NCBI GenBank assembly: GCA_964429575.1
Contig: CAYSCX010000010.1
Coordinates: forward strand, 22,677 to 86,676
DNA: 64,000 bases
Reading direction: 5' to 3'
From: CAYSCX01 sp964429575
Lineage (GTDB): Bacteria > Desulfobacterota > Binatia > Binatales > Binataceae
A model generated the notes under the pieces. That model had not been told where the DNA came from. It ran no database searches and saw only the letters and a program-made list of their open reading frames with translations. Position numbers and translations under genes: made by a program. How positions within the stretch are numbered: position 1 is the first letter of the stretch; each line of letters opens with the position of its first letter. Shown piece after piece: positions 40,671-49,575 of this stretch.

Positions 40671-43600
40671 TCACCACGTGTCGATGCAGGGGCGCTTCTT
40701 GCCGGTGCGCGGCGGCGGTGGCGGAGCGGAGCGCAGGCCGGTCATAATCCACCGGCGCGATTCGAATGGATCGATCACGTCGTCGATTTCGAAGTGCGAC
40801 GCGGTGTTGATTGCCTTGCCGTGCTCGTACATCCGCGCGACCATCGTGTTGAATAGCTTGGTGCGCTCCGTCGGGTCTTCAACCGCGGCAAGCTCATTGC
40901 GGTAACCGAGCTTCACCGCCCCCTCGAGTCCCATCCCGCCGAATTCACCGGTCGGCCATGAAACGGTGAAGACCGGCGCTTTGAAGCTGCCTCCGGCCAT
41001 CGCCTGCGCGCCCAGACCGTAACCCTTGCGCAGAACGATCGTGAAAAACGGAACCGTGATGCTAGCGCCGACCACGAACATTCGCGCAGCGTGACGCACA
41101 AGAGCGGTCTTCTCGATTTCGGGGCCGACCATGATGCCGGGCGTGTCGCACAGAAACAGGAGCGGAACATCGAACGCGTCGCAAAGCTGCATGAATCGAG
41201 CGGCCTTGTCAGCGTTATCGCTATCGATCGCGCCGGCGAGGTGTACGGGATTGTTCGCGATGACGCCGAGCGGGCGTCCCTCGATCCTGACGAATGCGGT
41301 CACCATGCCGAGGCCGAACTGACGCCGGAGCTCGAGCACCGAGCCGGTATCGGCAAGCGTCTCGATGACCGCGCGGACGTCGTAGATTCGGAGCCGGTTT
41401 TCCGGTATGAGCATGCGCAGAATGCGTTGGTCGGCGCATTCCCAGTCGCGGACCGTGCCTTGGAAGTACGAAAGGTACTTGCGCGCGACGCGGACCGCCT
41501 CGGCCTCGTCGGCGACCGGTATATCGACCACGCCGTTCGGCACCTGCACGTCCATCGGCCCGACCTCTTCGGGCCGGAAGATTCCGAGGCCGCCTCCTTC
41601 GATCATCGCGGGACCGCCCATCCCAATGTTCGAGTTCGCCGTCGCGATCACCACGTCGCAACAGCCGAGCAGCGCCGCGTTTCCGGCGAAGCACCTCCCT
41701 GAGTTGATTCCGACCAGCGGCACGAGTCCGCTCAGGCCGCCCCAGTAGTTGAACGCAAGACAATCGAGGCCTGCGACGCCGACTCCGTCGGTGTCACCCG
41801 GACGGCCGCCGCCACCCTCGGTGAAGAACACCACCGGCAGGCGCGATCGCTCCGCGAGTTCAAACATCCGATCCTTCTTGCGATGGTTTTGCTGACCCTG
41901 AGTACCGGCGAGCACGGTGTAGTCGTAAGACATGAGGATGCAGCGGGAGTTCGACTCATCGAAAAGGTCGCGGTTGACGCTGCCGATCCCGGCGACCAGT
42001 CCGTCAGCAGGGGTGTTCTTGATCAAGTCATCGAGCGCGCGGCGGCGACGCTGCGCCGCAATCACGATCGGACCGTACTCGACAAAGGTACCGGGGTCGC
42101 AGAGGTCGACGATGTTCTCACGGGCGGTACGCTGTCCGGTCTTGCGGCGGCGCGCGACCGCTTCGGGACGCGCGCCGTCGAGGCCGCGCGCCTGTCTTTC
42201 CTGTACCTCCGCCAAATCCGGGCGCACGCGATCGAGATCGACCTTCGCGACCTCGCCGGATTCGGCGGCGTCAACGTGGGTCTCTTCAATGAAGGCGAGC
42301 GGATGCCCCTCAAAGATCGCATCACCCTGCGCAACCGCAATCTGCCGCACGACGCCGCTGTTCGAGGCGCAGATGACGTGCTCCATTTTCATCGCTTCCA
42401 TCACAAAGAGCTGTTGCCCACGTCGCACGATGTCGCCCTCGCGCACATCGATCGACACGATAGTGCCCTGCATCGGCGCCCGCACGGCGACGGTGTTCGG
42501 CGGTCCAGTGATGTCGTGAGCGGTGCGAGTTGCAACAACCGTCGAAGCGGTTTGCGCCGTCGGCACAGCGCCCCCCGACTTGCCGTGGTGGAGCACGGCC
42601 AACGGATCGCTTGCGTCGATCTTGGCGCCGGCAAGGCGGCGCGGAGCAGACGAATCGAAGAACAGACGCTGGTGAGTCGAGGCCGCCGGAGCGACCAGCG
42701 TCGCAATGTGGTCATCAACGAATCGCGTGTACAGGTTGTTCGCAACGAACTCGGGATGCCGCAGGAGGTTTTGAAGAAATCCGATGTTGGTTGCGACGCC
42801 CTCGACCCGGAATTCGCAGAGCGCTCGATACGTCTTCGAAACTACCTCAGCGAATTGCGCAGACGCAGAATGCGCGACGACCTTGGCCAGCAGCGAATCA
42901 AAATTCGGATTGGTCGCGTAGCCGACGTAGGCGAATGAATCGGTGCGGACTCCCGGCCCCGATGGCGCCTCGAACGCGGTCAACGTTCCACTCGATGGCT
43001 TCGTCGTACCGTCGGCGCTCATCGACTCCATATTGACGCGAACCTGCATCGCAAACCCGCGCGGCTTCGGAATGCTCGATTGCTGAAGGCCGAGGTTCGC
43101 GAGGGTGTGTCCCGCCGCAAGCTGCAACTGAAGCTTGACGAGATCGAGGCCGGTCACCTCTTCGGTAACCGTGTGTTCGACCTGCAGCCTCGCGTTCGCC
43201 TCGATGAACGCGAACGCCGCTTCGCCTTCGCCGTCGGATGCGTCCACCAGAAATTCGAACGTCCCGAGGTTGTTGAAGCGGACCGACTCGGCAAGGCGGA
43301 TCGCTGCTGCGGTCAGTCGGTCGCGCAGGCGCTCCGAAAGTCGAGGGCTCGGCGCAATCTCGACCAGCTTCTGATGGCGGCGCTGTATGCTGCACTCGCG
43401 CTCCCACAGATGGGTCACGCTGCCGGACCCGTCGCCGACGATCTGCACTTCGATGTGCCGCGCGCGCGGCATCAATTGCTCCATGTAGACGTCGGCGTTG
43501 CCAAACGCAGCGCGCGCCTCGGACTGGCAGCGTTTGTATGCGTCGCCGATCTCGTCGCGTCGATGCACGACGCGCATCCCGCGGCCGCCGCCGCCTGCGA

Positions 43601-44078
43601 CCGCCTTGATAACCATCGGAGCGCCATTCAACGACGCGAAAAACTTCCGCGCGTCATCGAGGCTGGTCGCCGCCGACGTGCCCGGCAGCAGCGGAACGCC
43701 GCATTGTTTCGCGCGCAGACGCGCCGCTACCTTGTCGCCGAAGAGTTCCAGCACCTCGGGCCGCGGCCCGACGAAAGTGATACCTGCGTCGGCGCAGCGG
43801 CGCGCAAACGCCGCGTTCTCGCTCAGGAAGCCGTAGCCGGGATGGATGGCGTCGCAACCGGCGTCCTTGGCTGTGGCGATTATCTGTTCAACGTCGAGAT
43901 ATGGCGCGACGCCGGTGCCGCGCAGTGCTCGAGCCTCATCCGCTTTGCGCGTATGAAGCGACCGGGCGTCGTCTTCAGAAAAGATGGCCACCGTGCGAAT
44001 GCCGAGCTCGGCGGCCGCCCGCATTACCCGGATGGCGATTTCGCCGCGATTTGCGATTAGAAGACTGGTCGAATCCAC
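40671..44078 (-). CDS. Single-chain acyl-CoA carboxylase (biotin carboxylase–BCCP–carboxyltransferase)
   Basis: About 1135 aa from GTG 44078 (VDSTSLLIANRGEIAIRVMR); the open frame extends to 44285 but upstream residues do not resemble the family. Biotin carboxylase: residues 1-450 (IVGDGSGSVTHLWERECSIQRRHQKLVE). BCCP: FVMEAMKMEHV with the biotinyl Lys about residue 564. Carboxyltransferase: VVFFTEGGGGRPGDTDGVG, GGPAMIEGGGLGIF and AQAMAGGSFKAP. This domain order is that of homohexameric long-chain acyl-CoA carboxylases, which carboxylate acetyl-, propionyl- and longer acyl-CoAs. No separate AccA-D genes are nearby. Confidence 0.93.
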   Translation of the reverse strand: MDSTSLLIANRGEIAIRVMRAAAELGIRTVAIFSEDDARSLHTRKADEARALRGTGVAPYLDVEQIIATAKDAGCDAIHPGYGFLSENAAFARRCADAGITFVGPRPEVLELFGDKVAARLRAKQCGVPLLPGTSAATSLDDARKFFASLNGAPMVIKAVAGGGGRGMRVVHRRDEIGDAYKRCQSEARAAFGNADVYMEQLMPRARHIEVQIVGDGSGSVTHLWERECSIQRRHQKLVEIAPSPRLSERLRDRLTAAAIRLAESVRFNNLGTFEFLVDASDGEGEAAFAFIEANARLQVEHTVTEEVTGLDLVKLQLQLAAGHTLANLGLQQSSIPKPRGFAMQVRVNMESMSADGTTKPSSGTLTAFEAPSGPGVRTDSFAYVGYATNPNFDSLLAKVVAHSASAQFAEVVSKTYRALCEFRVEGVATNIGFLQNLLRHPEFVANNLYTRFVDDHIATLVAPAASTHQRLFFDSSAPRRLAGAKIDASDPLAVLHHGKSGGAVPTAQTASTVVATRTAHDITGPPNTVAVRAPMQGTIVSIDVREGDIVRRGQQLFVMEAMKMEHVICASNSGVVRQIAVAQGDAIFEGHPLAFIEETHVDAAESGEVAKVDLDRVRPDLAEVQERQARGLDGARPEAVARRRKTGQRTARENIVDLCDPGTFVEYGPIVIAAQRRRRALDDLIKNTPADGLVAGIGSVNRDLFDESNSRCILMSYDYTVLAGTQGQQNHRKKDRMFELAERSRLPVVFFTEGGGGRPGDTDGVGVAGLDCLAFNYWGGLSGLVPLVGINSGRCFAGNAALLGCCDVVIATANSNIGMGGPAMIEGGGLGIFRPEEVGPMDVQVPNGVVDIPVADEAEAVRVARKYLSYFQGTVRDWECADQRILRMLIPENRLRIYDVRAVIETLADTGSVLELRRQFGLGMVTAFVRIEGRPLGVIANNPVHLAGAIDSDNADKAARFMQLCDAFDVPLLFLCDTPGIMVGPEIEKTALVRHAARMFVVGASITVPFFTIVLRKGYGLGAQAMAGGSFKAPVFTVSWPTGEFGGMGLEGAVKLGYRNELAAVEDPTERTKLFNTMVARMYEHGKAINTASHFEIDDVIDPFESRRWIMTGLRSAPPPPPRTGKKRPCIDTW

Positions 44079-44294
44079 GAAATTTGCCGTTGCGTTCGGG
44101 CGTCTTTCATCTCTGTCAAAACACCGAATCTCTCGCCTGATTTTGCAATTAAAGCAAGCCGTGGCGCCTTTCGTAAGAGAGGCTATTGTTCGGCGACTTC
44201 CTGATGCTCCAAAGGAACGAGCGTACGCCAGACACGATTTCACGACGCTGCGATTTTGCGTAAGATCAATACGGGCGCGCTCCACCGCTGACCG

Positions 44295-44870
44295 ATGAGC
44301 GAAAGAGCAATGATGCAGCGGGTGGCGGTGGTTGGAACGACTGGCAGCGGCAAAACCCGCTTCGCGCGCCGTCTAGCCGAGACTCTGGGAGCGGAGCACG
44401 TCGAACTGGACGCACTGTTTTGGGGCGAGGATTGGATCGAGCGCCCGCTCGCGGTTTTCCAACAATCTGCGACGGAAGCCGCCTCGCGCCAAAAGTGGGT
44501 AATCGACGGCAACTACGCCGCGGTGCGACCCGCGGTTTGGGGACGCGCGGATACGCTCGTATGGCTCGATTATTCCTTCGGGTTGGTGGTATTTCGATTG
44601 CTGCGCCGCACCCTTTATCGGGTGTTCACCCGTGAAGAGCTATTTAGCGGCAACCGCGAGAGCGTAGCGACCGCCTTCATGAGCAGGAACTCTCTTTTCC
44701 TGTGGGCATGGCAGACGCATTGGTCGCGGCGTGCTCGCTATCCGGTCGAATTCGCCAATCCCGAGTATCGGCATCTCAGAGTTGTGCGCGTGCGGTCACC
44801 GCGCGAAGCCGAGCGCTTACTCGATTCGGTGAAGACCGCGGCAAACGATGAAGCGGCCAATCGACGATGA
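44295..44870 (+). CDS. P-loop small kinase, adenylate-kinase/FlaR-like (topology modulation type)
   Basis: 191 aa. Walker A VVGTTGSGKTRFARRLAETLG, acidic LDALFWGEDWIERPLAVFQ, VIDGNYAAVRP and LVWLDYSFGLVVFRLLRRTLYRV. The lid is short. This matches the FlaR/topology-modulation branch of adenylate-kinase-like proteins, found as single genes of unclear substrate. It is divergent from the carboxylase gene. Confidence 0.9.
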   Translation: MSERAMMQRVAVVGTTGSGKTRFARRLAETLGAEHVELDALFWGEDWIERPLAVFQQSATEAASRQKWVIDGNYAAVRPAVWGRADTLVWLDYSFGLVVFRLLRRTLYRVFTREELFSGNRESVATAFMSRNSLFLWAWQTHWSRRARYPVEFANPEYRHLRVVRVRSPREAERLLDSVKTAANDEAANRR

Positions 44871-44892
44871 ATCGCGTGAACGCGGCGGCGTT

Positions 44893-46161
44893 TCAGACTG
44901 CCAGCGACGGCGCCGGTGCGGCCAATCGCTCCTGTTCGTAGTCGAGCGACCGACAGCCGAAGATCGCGAGCGCGCAAATGATCGCCATCGCGACAAAAGA
45001 AGCGATCGCGATCGCGTAGCTGCCGGTCACGTCGAAAATTCTGCCCGTGGCAATCGGACTGACAGCCGCACCCAACGTGAAGAAGATCCCGGTGATTCCC
45101 ATGATCGAGCCCAGACGCTTAACGCCCAGTGATTCAATCATGACGAGCGGCATCTGCACCCCGAGGGCGCCAGCGGCGAATCCGCCAGCGATGATGTTGA
45201 TCGCGAGCGCTACCGGATGTGACGCTCCCATCAGCGCAAACATTCCGAGCGAAGACAAAACGTACGTCGAGACCATCGCCCGGCGCGCGCTGAACCGATC
45301 GGCCATCGGGCCGCCCAGCAGTGTTCCGGCAGTTGTCATGAGGAGAAACAGGCTTACGATAGTCGCTGCGAACGTCGCGGTGTATCCGATGCCGGTCAGG
45401 TACGCCACGAAATGGGGCCCCAGTCCGAGAGTCATTCCGGCGAACAGTTGGGCCGCACAGATCAGCCAGAAGGAACGGGTTTTCGCGGCCTGGGAGATTT
45501 CGAGCCCGGGCGATTCGAATGAACCGACCGTGATTTGCCCGCCCGGCGAGGGCTGAACAGCCTCGCGCACCGGAGCGTGCGTCTCGGCCGCATTCCTGGT
45601 GCGGACGAAAAAAAGAATGAGCGGAACCACGACGAACACGATCGGCACTGCGAGCGTCGCGTAACCGAAACGCCAGCCGCCCGCCGCGATCGCATAGGTG
45701 GCGACGATCGTCATCGCGGCGCCGCCGAGCGTGCCGCCGGAGAATGCGATCCCCATCGCGAGTCCCCGCCGATGCTGGAACCAGTTGGCAATCACCAGCG
45801 CACTCGGGATCGTCGTTGATGCTCCGACGCAAATCCCGAACAGACCGTTGACCGCGAGGAATTCACCGAACGTATTGGCGCGGCTTAGAGCGAACCATAA
45901 CAGGCCGGTGATCAGCGCACCGGCCATCATCATTTTCTTCGGATCGATCCGGTCGGCGAGCCACCCGATCAGAGGACCGGCGGCGCCGCCAGTTATCCAT
46001 CCGATCGAAAGTGCGACTGAAAGCCGCGCCCGCGTCCATCCAAAGTGATTCAGGACTGGCACGAAGAATACCGAGCCGCAGTTGATGGCGCCCCAAATGA
46101 AGAACATCGTGACGAATATCGCGGCCACGACGATCCATCCTCTTCGTTCCCGATCGGTCAT
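44893..46161 (-). CDS. MFS transporter, oxalate:formate antiporter/monocarboxylate-like (OFA)
   Basis: 422 aa from ATG 46161 (MTDRERRGWIVVAAIF) with GGTGG upstream; the frame extends to 46206. Twelve helices with FGWTRARLSVALSIGWITGGAAGPLIGWLADRIDPKKMM, ASTTIPSALVIANWFQHRRGLAMGIAFSGGTLGGAAMT, and a second half repeating SFWLICAAQLFAGMTLGLGPHF. These are OFA/monocarboxylate transporter signatures. It probably moves a small organic acid. It converges with the FlaR-like gene 22 bp away; no acid-CoA genes adjoin. Confidence 0.9.
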   Translation of the reverse strand: MTDRERRGWIVVAAIFVTMFFIWGAINCGSVFFVPVLNHFGWTRARLSVALSIGWITGGAAGPLIGWLADRIDPKKMMMAGALITGLLWFALSRANTFGEFLAVNGLFGICVGASTTIPSALVIANWFQHRRGLAMGIAFSGGTLGGAAMTIVATYAIAAGGWRFGYATLAVPIVFVVVPLILFFVRTRNAAETHAPVREAVQPSPGGQITVGSFESPGLEISQAAKTRSFWLICAAQLFAGMTLGLGPHFVAYLTGIGYTATFAATIVSLFLLMTTAGTLLGGPMADRFSARRAMVSTYVLSSLGMFALMGASHPVALAINIIAGGFAAGALGVQMPLVMIESLGVKRLGSIMGITGIFFTLGAAVSPIATGRIFDVTGSYAIAIASFVAMAIICALAIFGCRSLDYEQERLAAPAPSLAV

Positions 46162-46497
46162 TCTGATGCCACCAGCGCCAAGCTCCCGCGAGCGCGGATA
46201 GTACACAAGGGCGCCATTCGACCGCCAGCGCGATCTGCGGGCCGACTGTCCTCTTACCCGAGCGGACGAGGCAGCAACTCGGATTCCGAACCTGAGAAGG
46301 TGCGTTGCCGCTCGCCGACTTGATTAATGAACAAGCAAAAGTTGGGTTGACTGCGACGACGGGAACCGGAACGACGGATTCGCGCGGCGTCTCCGAACGA
46401 TTGATTCGGGCCCGCGGGACGAATGTGAGGCGTCTGTTGCGACCGACGGTCCGACGACCGAGCCACCGAGCTCTGAGCGATCAGTGCTCGATTTCAT
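46162..46497. other. Intergenic region upstream of MFS gene, no gene recognised
   Basis: 336 bp between the MFS start and tRNA-Ala (both minus). It has no open frame with recognisable motif. It must contain the MFS promoter. Confidence 0.45.
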
Positions 46498-46574
46498 TGG
46501 TGGAGCTGAGCAGGATCGAACTGCCGACCTCCTGAATGCCATTCAGGCGCTCTCCCAAACTGAGCTACAGCCCC
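46498..46574 (-). tRNA. tRNA-Ala (GGC anticodon)
   Basis: The minus strand folds as a cloverleaf: acceptor GGGGCTG / CAGCTCC (one G-U), D arm TAGCTCAGTTTGGGAGAGCG, anticodon stem CCTGA / TCAGG with loop ATGGCAT giving anticodon GGC, T arm around GGCAGTTCGATCCTGCT, discriminator A. CCA is encoded (46498-46500). It reads the Ala codon GCC. A GFA-gene remnant lies 82 bp away. Confidence 0.97.
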
Positions 46575-46655
46575 ACCGGTCTGACAGAGAAAATCAGCTA
46601 ATCGGATGGCTTTTGCAGAGTCAACCTGAGCGCCCGCAGCGTTCGCGCGCCACGG

Positions 46656-46760
46656 TCATCGCATGGATGGATGCGCGAGCGGCTCGCTGCGATGGCGCGG
46701 AAGATCGTAGTCTATCTCGAACCACGGCAGCTTGTAGCGGATGAGAATGTGGAGGCGTGG
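46656..46760 (-). pseudogene. C-terminal remnant of a GFA-family gene
   Basis: The minus strand encodes RLHILIRYKLPWFEIDYDL and PRHRSEPLAHPSMR, then TGA at 46656-46658. This matches the C terminus of the intact GFA gene at 47933 (RLHIFIRDKLPWFEIADDL, RFHDEPLPHPSKR) at protein and DNA level. An in-frame stop lies immediately upstream (46761), and there is no zinc-binding domain. It is a duplicated or decayed fragment about 80 bp from tRNA-Ala. Confidence 0.85.
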
Positions 46761-46911
46761 CTAACGAACATTCCATCGCCATCAGTGACTGTCTTGCTGG
46801 CCCGGAGCGCGCAATTCGAGTTGACTCGGGAAATCACGGCATGAAAGTATGCGCGGTTCGGGCTTGCGGCACCTCACTTCTTAACAGATCGAGATCAAGG
46901 GAGGTTCAGTT

Positions 46912-47232
46912 ATGGCAGTATTGGGAACGACGGTATGGAAAGTGCGTCCGGGCAAGATGCAGGAATATGTGGCGAACCTGCTGACCGCCAAGAAGATTGT
47001 CGAACGCCTCGGTGCGCGTTTTCGAGTGCTGAATCAGGTGGTGGGAACCAATGCGCCGGTCACGATCGTGGTGATCGAATCGGCGGACTGGAACGCATAC
47101 GGAGCGCTGCAGACGAAGCTGGCGACTGATTCGGAGTGGCAGGGATTCTTTCAGAAGGTAGTTGTGGGCAACCCGAATCCGTCCGCCGACTTGGTCGGTA
47201 CAGGATTGTCGGTAGAAGTCTCGTTGGGCTGA
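46912..47232 (+). CDS. Small dimeric alpha/beta-barrel-like protein (cytoplasmic paralogue)
   Basis: 106 aa with GGGAGG about 10 nt before the ATG. It reads MAVLGTTVWKVRPGKMQEYVANLLTAKKIVERLG, then VTIVVIESADWNAYGALQTKL and ends LSVEVSLG. The pattern (beta strand, V-R-P-G-K-M helix, antiparallel strands) suits a ferredoxin-like dimeric barrel such as NIPSNAP or ABM families. It shares V-x-PGKMQE with the next gene but has no signal peptide. Function unknown. Confidence 0.78.
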   Translation: MAVLGTTVWKVRPGKMQEYVANLLTAKKIVERLGARFRVLNQVVGTNAPVTIVVIESADWNAYGALQTKLATDSEWQGFFQKVVVGNPNPSADLVGTGLSVEVSLG

Positions 47233-47477
47233 GACCGAGCGTCGCGCTACCACTGTGAACCGCAGAACCTGGACCGGCAGCGAAAGCGGATGCGCAACGA
47301 GTGGCCTGCCCGATCTCGTTTGCCTGTTGAAGAGTTGGGCTAGGCCGCCGCAATCGCCAGTGAACTGAGTTGAGGTTTTCTACCGGTCGTTGGGCGTACT
47401 GCCGCCGACGCCGGGGACGGCCGATAGTTGTCGAGCCTCACGTTTCCGTGGTAGCGGTGCCGAAGGAGGAAACAAAC

Positions 47478-47915
47478 ATGAAGGTACGAGTTGTTGCCGC
47501 GACACTGGCTCTGCTGTCTTTTCTTCCCCTGTTGGCGAGCGCGCAAGAACTGTACACCGAAGGACCAGTCTCGCGGGTAATTCTCCTTGCGGTAACGCCG
47601 GGCAAGATGCAGGAATTGCTCACCTCGTTAAGCAAGGATACCAAACCGATATTTGAGGACGCGAAGCGACAAGGCGTAATTTCGGATTACAGGATATACC
47701 TCAACACGACCAAGGTTGGTCCGCAGGATTTCGACGTCGTGATCACGTTTCAGTACCCGAACATGGCGGCTCTGGACGGCGCTGGCGCGAAGATGGAAGC
47801 AATTAGTGTCAAGCACTTTGGTTCGCAGGCAGCTTGGCAGGCCGAACTGAAGAAGCGACCTGAACGCGCGCTCCTGGTGGGAAGCCGACTGACCCGCGAA
47901 ATTACCTTCAAATAA
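47478..47915 (+). CDS. Secreted dimeric alpha/beta-barrel-like protein
   Basis: 145 aa. AAGGAGGAAACAAAC precedes ATG 47478. The signal peptide MKVRVVAATLALLSFLPLLASAQ is cleaved near ASA. The mature part SRVILLAVTPGKMQELLTSLS carries the same V-x-PGKMQE element as the cytoplasmic neighbour and continues YRIYLNTTKVGPQDFDVVITFQYPNMAALD. Eighteen bases around the shared motif are identical in both genes. It is probably an exported version of the same fold. Function unknown. Confidence 0.82.
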   Translation: MKVRVVAATLALLSFLPLLASAQELYTEGPVSRVILLAVTPGKMQELLTSLSKDTKPIFEDAKRQGVISDYRIYLNTTKVGPQDFDVVITFQYPNMAALDGAGAKMEAISVKHFGSQAAWQAELKKRPERALLVGSRLTREITFK

Positions 47916-47932
47916 CCGTGATGCCGCTCCGG

Positions 47933-48367
47933 TCATCGCTTCGATGGATGCGGGAGCGGCTCGTCGTGAAATCGAAGCAGATCGTCCGCAATTTCGAACC
48001 ACGGCAGCTTGTCGCGGATGAAAATGTGGAGGCGCGGGCGAATCGAATTGGGATCGTCCAGCGTCGCGAGCATGAAACTGAGGTGCCAAGTCGGATCGGT
48101 CGGAACATAGAAGATCTGAGATCCGCAGGCGCCACAGAATTCACGATCGCCCTTTGAAGATGACCGGTAACGCGTCGGCGTGCCGCGCGTGACGCGAAAA
48201 GCGTCGGGCTCGACATTCGCCCAGGCGATGACCGGCGCGCCACTTGCGCGGCGGCATATCGAACAATGGCAATAACCGGCGTCGAATTCCGGACCGGCGA
48301 CTTCGTATCGGATCGCGCCACAGAGGCAACCGCCGGCAAGTCGTCGTTCGCTATCGTCGGCGACCAT
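47933..48367 (-). CDS. GFA-family zinc protein (glutathione-dependent formaldehyde-activating-like)
   Basis: 144 aa. Zinc Cys motifs: GGCLCGAIRYEV, GYCHCSICRRASGAP and EFCGACGSQIFYVP, giving the CXC...CXXC...CXXC arrangement of the CENP-V/GFA fold. Despite the family name, most members do not have proven formaldehyde activity. A decayed copy of its C terminus lies at 46656-46760. It ends 17 bp from the secreted barrel gene (convergent). Confidence 0.93.
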   Translation of the reverse strand: MVADDSERRLAGGCLCGAIRYEVAGPEFDAGYCHCSICRRASGAPVIAWANVEPDAFRVTRGTPTRYRSSSKGDREFCGACGSQIFYVPTDPTWHLSFMLATLDDPNSIRPRLHIFIRDKLPWFEIADDLLRFHDEPLPHPSKR

Positions 48368-48396
48368 CGCGTGTTTCGCCTCGTGGCGATTGGGGG

Positions 48397-49503
48397 CTAG
48401 CCGATGTCGTAGAGTGCCGCGACGTTGTCCGCGACCATCTTTCGCACTTCATCATCCGGCACGCCTTCAAAGTCGCGCGCGATGACCTCTCGCGAATTGG
48501 GCCAAGTAGAGTCGGAGTGGGGGAAGTCCGACGCCCACATCAGGTTACCGACGCCGATCTCGTGGCGGTTCAGTACGCCCACCCTATCGTCCTGGAACGT
48601 CGCGCGTACGTGGCGCCGGAAGTAGAAGCTCGGAGGATTCGGAATCACGTCGCGCTCGAGATAGCGGTATTTCTCGTAGGAGTGATCGAGGCGCTGCAGA
48701 AAATGGGCGATCCACCCGATGTCATTTTCGACCGAGACGAACTGGAGGCGCGGATACCGCTCCATCACTCCGGCGAAAATGATCTCGGCGAGCGTCTTTT
48801 CGACGGAGTGATGCAGCGCGGGGTAGCCTTTCATCACGCTCGTGAAATCGCTGCCGCCCGCACCGCGAGACTCGGTCAGAATGTGGAGACTCACTGGGAT
48901 GCGCAGGTCCTGCGCGGCGGCCCAGAAGCGCTCGTATTCAGGGGCTGCATACGGACGATCCCGCGGCGCGGCGCCCCAGATCATGGCGCCGCGAAGTCCG
49001 CGCTTGGCCGCGCGCTCAAGCTCGCGCACTCCTTCGGCAGGATCGTCGAGCGCGATCATCGCCGCGCCCGCAAGCCGGCGCGGACTCGCGGCGCAGTAGT
49101 CCGCGAGCCAATCGTTGTAAGCACGGAAGGTTGCGGCGCGGAGTTCGCCGTCTTCGAGCTGGAACAGGCGCATCCCGAGGCTTGGGTAGAGAACCTCGGC
49201 GAGCACGCCGTCGCGCTCCTGGTCTTTGAGGCGCTCAACCGGGTCCCACGCACCCGGGCGCACGCCAGGATAGCCGGCCGCCATACTGTCGGCGAAGTCC
49301 TTGGGATCGACGCCCGCGACCGCGAAGCCCGCGACCGGAAACGGTCTCAGGCCTTCCGCGACAAAGAAGTCGCCTTCGCGTCCGCCTGCCTGTTTGATTA
49401 CGCGCGGCGCGCGGTCGGCGAAACGCCGATCGATGCGCGCGGTCCAGACGTCGGCGGGCTCGATCACGTGCGAGTCTGCTGAAAGAATTCGCTCAGGCAG
49501 CAT
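48397..49503 (-). CDS. Amidohydrolase family 2 (ACMSD-like metal-dependent hydrolase)
   Basis: 368 aa. ILSADSHVIEPADVWTARI carries the D-x-H motif (the xHxH element is DSHV here), followed by IPVSLHILTE (barrel His), VENDIGWIAHFLQRLD and the late metal Asp in NLMWASDFPHSDSTWPNSREV. The family catalyses hydrolysis or non-oxidative decarboxylation of aromatic acids. Many such genes occur in uncultured soil bacteria; the substrate is unknown. It is 29 bp from the GFA gene in the same direction and possibly co-transcribed. Confidence 0.9.
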   Translation of the reverse strand: MLPERILSADSHVIEPADVWTARIDRRFADRAPRVIKQAGGREGDFFVAEGLRPFPVAGFAVAGVDPKDFADSMAAGYPGVRPGAWDPVERLKDQERDGVLAEVLYPSLGMRLFQLEDGELRAATFRAYNDWLADYCAASPRRLAGAAMIALDDPAEGVRELERAAKRGLRGAMIWGAAPRDRPYAAPEYERFWAAAQDLRIPVSLHILTESRGAGGSDFTSVMKGYPALHHSVEKTLAEIIFAGVMERYPRLQFVSVENDIGWIAHFLQRLDHSYEKYRYLERDVIPNPPSFYFRRHVRATFQDDRVGVLNRHEIGVGNLMWASDFPHSDSTWPNSREVIARDFEGVPDDEVRKMVADNVAALYDIG

Positions 49504-49575
49504 TCGGCCACCTCCCCTGACTATCGCATCTGTTACGGGTTTAGCGCCGCGACCCTTTGAGCGTCAAGCATGCGG

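Noticed and set aside
44079..44285. 69-residue N-terminal extension of the carboxylase
   Set aside because: No ACC family member begins this way and no targeting signal is visible; GTG 44078 directly precedes the conserved LLIANRGEIAIR.
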